Positions 60,256-64,000 of a stretch of DNA of 64,000 nucleotides are shown piece after piece. The stretch comes from Straminergon stramineum. Taxonomy: Eukaryota; Streptophyta; Bryopsida; Hypnales; Calliergonaceae. Under the pieces are notes generated by a model. That model did not search any database and had not been told where the DNA came from. It saw only the letters and a program-made list of their open reading frames with translations. Both the position numbers and the translations under genes were made by a program. Every line of letters begins with the position of its first letter. Position 1 is the first letter of the stretch. The stretch spans positions 18,788,501-18,852,500 of the forward strand of contig OY987268.1 of the NCBI GenBank assembly GCA_963920665.1, in the 5' to 3' direction.

Positions 60256-62132
60256 ATGGCTTCTCGATCATGGTGTGAATGTACTGGGATATCAATGTCA
60301 CCAAAATTCTGGTTTGCACTAGTGTTGGTGTTGCTAGTAGGTTTAGCACAAGCAGGCAGAGAGGTGCCCAAGCAACAACGGTTACAACCCTACTCTGATC
60401 CTCGCTCCAACGAAGCGCGCCATGTGCCGCCAATTCAGTCGTTCTCGGTGTTTGATGGAAGTTGGGTCGACTACATTCCAATTGAAGGCCAAATTGTTGC
60501 TCACCATCAGTCTCTCAAGGACTACGTCATTCAAATGCCACCATCCCTGGGAGCTAGGTCTTTTGAATGCCACTCGCAATTGTTTGCACAGGAGCACGGG
60601 GGGTGCTCTGAAGGCTCGATTCCTATTCTGAGAGACGACCCTAGCCGCAAACTCATGCACAAGTCAAGCCCTCCTGTGCTTAGATGGACACCCAAGATAG
60701 ATGTCACCTATGAACACATTGAACTCGTAACAGCAGTGTATAAGCATGGATATGCAGTTACAAGCAAGGCTCTCTATTTCATGATTTCAATAGCCGAAAC
60801 TTGAGATGAATCCAAGTGCAAGTAGGTGGTTCTCCTTTGATAGTTATGAGTGTAGATGGTCAATTCCATTCATTTGGCGGTATTACATGTGCCATTTGTA
60901 CATATTTCATTCGTCATTTTAATGGAATTGTGTCTTCAAGCAACAATTTTATGTGCCATTTTAATGGAATTGCCTATGTAGTATGTACAAAAATGGATTT
61001 GATTTTTGTTAGGAAGGTAGAGGCTTCATCAACCACATAGTACATTAGATGGTCCACTGATCACACATGCAGGTGAACATGGATTTGTCCTAAGTGTGAA
61101 AGCACAACCTATGGACCCTTTATTTTTGTCAATATATTTCTTGAATGTTCAATAGAAAATAATTGTGCAAAAATTTTAGATGGCACAAGAATCTAGATTG
61201 TGTAGGAAGGGTACAAAGTTCACTTGTATGGTGAACATATGGGACCTCTTTCTTTTTGTAGCTAGGTTGAATGGAGATTTAATTAGCATTGGTACATGTT
61301 GTACTAAACTTTGCCACTGTAACTAAACGTTGCCAATGGAATGGAAAGTCCTGTAGGTGTATCGTACTCCCCGCACTCTTATTCTAGAGCGAGGTCCTTC
61401 TTCATTGTGAACAACCCCACCTTGGGCTCCTAGGACAACATGATCCTTTCCCAAGTTTGGATCCTGGACGGCTCCTACTCCGACAACAACCTGAGCACGA
61501 TCGAAGTCGTCTGGTTAACATTGCCCTTCCTCCACCTTGACAACAACCCCAATGCCCCCCACCTCCTCATCCACTAGACAAACGACGCCTACACCTACAG
61601 CGGCTGCTACAACCTCTTGTGCGCGGGCTTTGTGCAATATTCCAAGAGTTGGGTGATAGGGGGCTCCATGCCATAGTACGGTTTGATCGACAGGAATGAC
61701 GTGAAGATCCAAGTGCGCTACTGCCCCCCAAGATGATCCTGGTGGTTGTGCCTGCCTAATGAGCCAATCGGGTACTGGCCAGTGTTGATCTACGTGAACG
61801 GGTACATGCAAGGGACGAGGAATCAAGTGCAGTGGGGAGCAGAAGTGGCATTTTTGAAGGAGCTGGGGTAGGTGGCGCATTCCAAGACGGCGATGGGGTG
61901 GGGGGTGTTTGCAATGGAGGATTGGCCAAAAGTGGCCTACCGGAGGAACATCACTTACTTCGATGTTGATTCGCTTGAGCGTGATCCGGGGGCGGAGGTT
62001 TTGGACAGCCAACGATTGTTTGACAATCCGTAGTGTTATGATATTCAAGTGCAGCTCTGTAGATATATCAATTGGGGGATGTACTTCTTCTTCGGGGGCT
62101 CTGGAGGAACAAACCTTGCATGCCACTACTAG
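60256..62132 (+). pseudogene. Neprosin-family secreted protein, pseudogene
   Basis: Two exons. Exon 1 (60256 to about 60820) starts MASRSW, has a signal peptide core (FWFALVLVLLVGLAQA), then the neprosin activation region (VDYIPIEGQIVAHHQSLKDY, VIQMPPS) and the hallmark GCSEGSIPILRDD. Exon 2 (about 61356-62132) encodes the C-terminal neprosin domain: MILSQVWILDGSY, LSTIEVVW, TNDAYTYSGCYNLLCAGFVQ, IGYWPVLIY, QVQWGAEV, YRRNITYFD and the terminal CYDIQ, WGMYFFFGGSGG. The intron is about 540 bp, with donor GTAGGT near 60821 and acceptor CTGTAG near 61355. There is a TGA near the end of exon 1, and exon 2 has six TAG/TGA stops before the natural end, several where the family has Gln or Trp. No frameshift is needed in exon 2. 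Neprosins are secreted glutamic-type peptidases; this copy cannot make one. Confidence 0.85.
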
Positions 62133-62384
62133 CTAGCTAGAACGATTGTCGTCTCTAGTAGCTTCTCGATGCTATCGCCAAACCCTTACACTAGTGGAAG
62201 TGTAAACTTCGGAAGCATACATGTACTCAAGCATGTGTTTTGGACTGGGGATTTCGTGTTTCAATTTGATTGTATTTGATTCTAGCTTAACAAGTTTAGA
62301 TCGAATTTGTAGCCTCGTTACTCTGTGTTTAGCCTCAATGCTCTACGTATAGATTATATACTCTGTGTGTGGATTTTATAAATG

Positions 62385-62390
62385 AATAAA
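62385..62390 (+). terminator. Polyadenylation signal of the neprosin pseudogene
   Basis: AATAAA in AATGAATAAAATATGG, 253 bases past the stop, in a T/A-rich trailer. Confidence 0.45.
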
Positions 62391-64000
62391 ATATGGTGCG
62401 CTTCTATGAGTTTGGATTAACCTACTTTCTCGAAACTGGCCAACCTTTCTTTCGATTTCGATATCAAATGTCTACTGTATCTTAATTTTGATGCATACCA
62501 TAATAACTCTCAACATGAAAATTTTAGAACTATAGAGTAGGACCAATAGGTATGAGATAAAAGATTTATCAGAGCATGAGGAATAGTTAAATGGCAGAGG
62601 AACCACTATGTTGCAATGGAACCAGAGACATCAAGCTAATTGTGACGAATGTCAACCCTGAAAATGTAAGAATTGGTAGGAAATAGCGCTCACGGCATTT
62701 TTGGAGTTGATCCTAGCAAAGTGCAATAGTGTAGTGGACCTAGTATGTATGTGTGCGTGCAATCATCAAATTTTAAATTTTGTGTCTGAGTGACTTCAAT
62801 TGGAATTTCTTTGAACTGTTGATGCCAGTTTGACAATTAATCGAGCTTCCCAAACAAACAAAACAGGGTCAAGAATCTTCAGTTGTGAATTATGATATTG
62901 ATGGATTTGGAAGATGTGCATCAAAAATTTGAACTTTGAAAAGAATTGTTTCTTCGATCCTTCATTGCACATCTTCAGGTTGGGGCACAAAGTAATGTAA
63001 TCACTTCGTCATTAAGTGTGTTCATCAATTGATGTGAGTTGGGAACCCTTGCATACAAACTATTTTTCCTTTTTCAACACCCTCATGTATTACATGTGTG
63101 TAGAGTCAGTTTCTGTACTCTAAATCCTTGTATTTTATGTTTGTGTGCAAGATAATTTGTACTTATGTTGTCAATGTTTGTCCTTTCTCTATGCATTGCG
63201 CTCAGTATGACAGATCACCACATCTCATTGACCAGGTGATGAATTAGTTTCCACCAATTATAGATGGAATTATCCCCATCCCATAACTATATTTTTTTGG
63301 AAGCACTTCAATTGTCACTGCAATGGATATGGAATATCGACACAATAGTACAATACATGTCGTCATTACTAATAGTCCATATTTCATGTAAATAATTCCA
63401 TACATTGTACTTTATTTCCTTTGTTTTTCTTACTAATTCTCGATTTCTCAAACTAATTAATGAAAAAAAAGTTCTTTTTCTCACACTCTAGATTTTCTAT
63501 TTTTTCCATAATTTACTTACAAACCTAAATGAAAATAAGTTGTGACTGTAAAAAGTTTTCAATCCATGAATTTTCAAAGTTCTAAAATCAAACTTTCAAG
63601 AATGTAACTAAACACACTTTGAATCTTTACTTAATTATGCAACCTTTGTAGTAACTTTTACTATCTTGCAGTCCATTCTTTTATTTCTTAATTGATGAAA
63701 TTACTAAAAATATAAATCAATTTCATCAATGTAATTCCTTCAATGGAAAATAGTAAATATTTACATTTCTTGATTCAAAAATACAATTTTACATTTAAGA
63801 TTCTATACCCTTCTTAAAACTTCCTAATATCTAATCTTGTGGCAATGTAGTGTTGCAAAAAAATCAATACGAAAAAAATATTATAAATCTTGGAGGGTGT
63901 GAATGTACCATTTGCAAGGAAGAGCTATTATATTTTCTATCACGTTCACTCATTATGTGTTGGAATGCTTTTCAATTACAACTTTGAGAATTTTGATCCT
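62391..64000. other. AT-rich right flank, nothing recognised
   Basis: No element ends, splice-flanked frames or RNA genes seen. Short frames on both strands look random. Confidence 0.5.

Noticed and set aside
61515..62126. 203-codon open frame on the minus strand
   Set aside because: It is the antisense of neprosin exon 2; the plus strand carries the recognisable domain.

Overview
This is nuclear DNA of a land plant: AT-rich, gene-poor and built almost entirely of nested and decayed mobile elements. Plant identity rests on a neprosin-family pseudogene (DUF239/DUF4409), CACTA transposons with the classic CACTACAAGA terminus, a Stowaway-like MITE, and a captured piece of a ferredoxin-dependent glutamate synthase gene that still has plant-style introns. 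A transposon ORF of the DUF7869 type, which I associate mainly with bryophytes, ferns and some animals, hints at a seedless plant; that is only a hint. I see no intact cellular gene in the window.

Layout. 1-8.5 kb: AT-rich DNA with TTAA-flanked inverted-repeat elements, a dispersed repeat (T1) and a long fold-back. 8.5-10.9 kb: a broken DUF7869-type mobile-element gene on the minus strand. 10.9-14.3 kb: a copy of a roughly 4-kb LTR-like family, here called PQ. 14.3-15.0 kb: a decayed coding exon of unknown identity. 15.9-45.7 kb: one nest in which PQ elements sit inside PQ elements four deep (E00 > E0 > E1 > E2). Target-site duplications support the inner three insertions: CAACT/CAACT, CCCGT/CCCAT and TCGCT/CCACT. 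Two 3.38-kb LTR-like units (A in E1, B in E0), each carrying a decayed 560-codon gene, lie inside the nest. So do a 5.6-kb CACTA element that has captured gene fragments and holds a solo LTR, and a 1.8-kb LTR-like element (X).

45.7-59 kb: a second CACTA element (TSD TTT), several TTAA-flanked elements, other MITEs, G- and C-rich tracts and a second T1 copy. 60.0-62.4 kb: a neprosin-like secreted-protein pseudogene with a recognisable TATA box, signal peptide, intron and polyadenylation signal, but several stops. 62.4-64 kb: AT-rich DNA with nothing recognised.

Genes do not work together here as a pathway. The window records transposition and decay: elements inserted into each other and coding parts picked up stops, many of them C-to-T or G-to-A changes as expected from cytosine methylation. 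No reverse transcriptase, integrase or CACTA transposase is recognisable, so everything here would depend on elements elsewhere.
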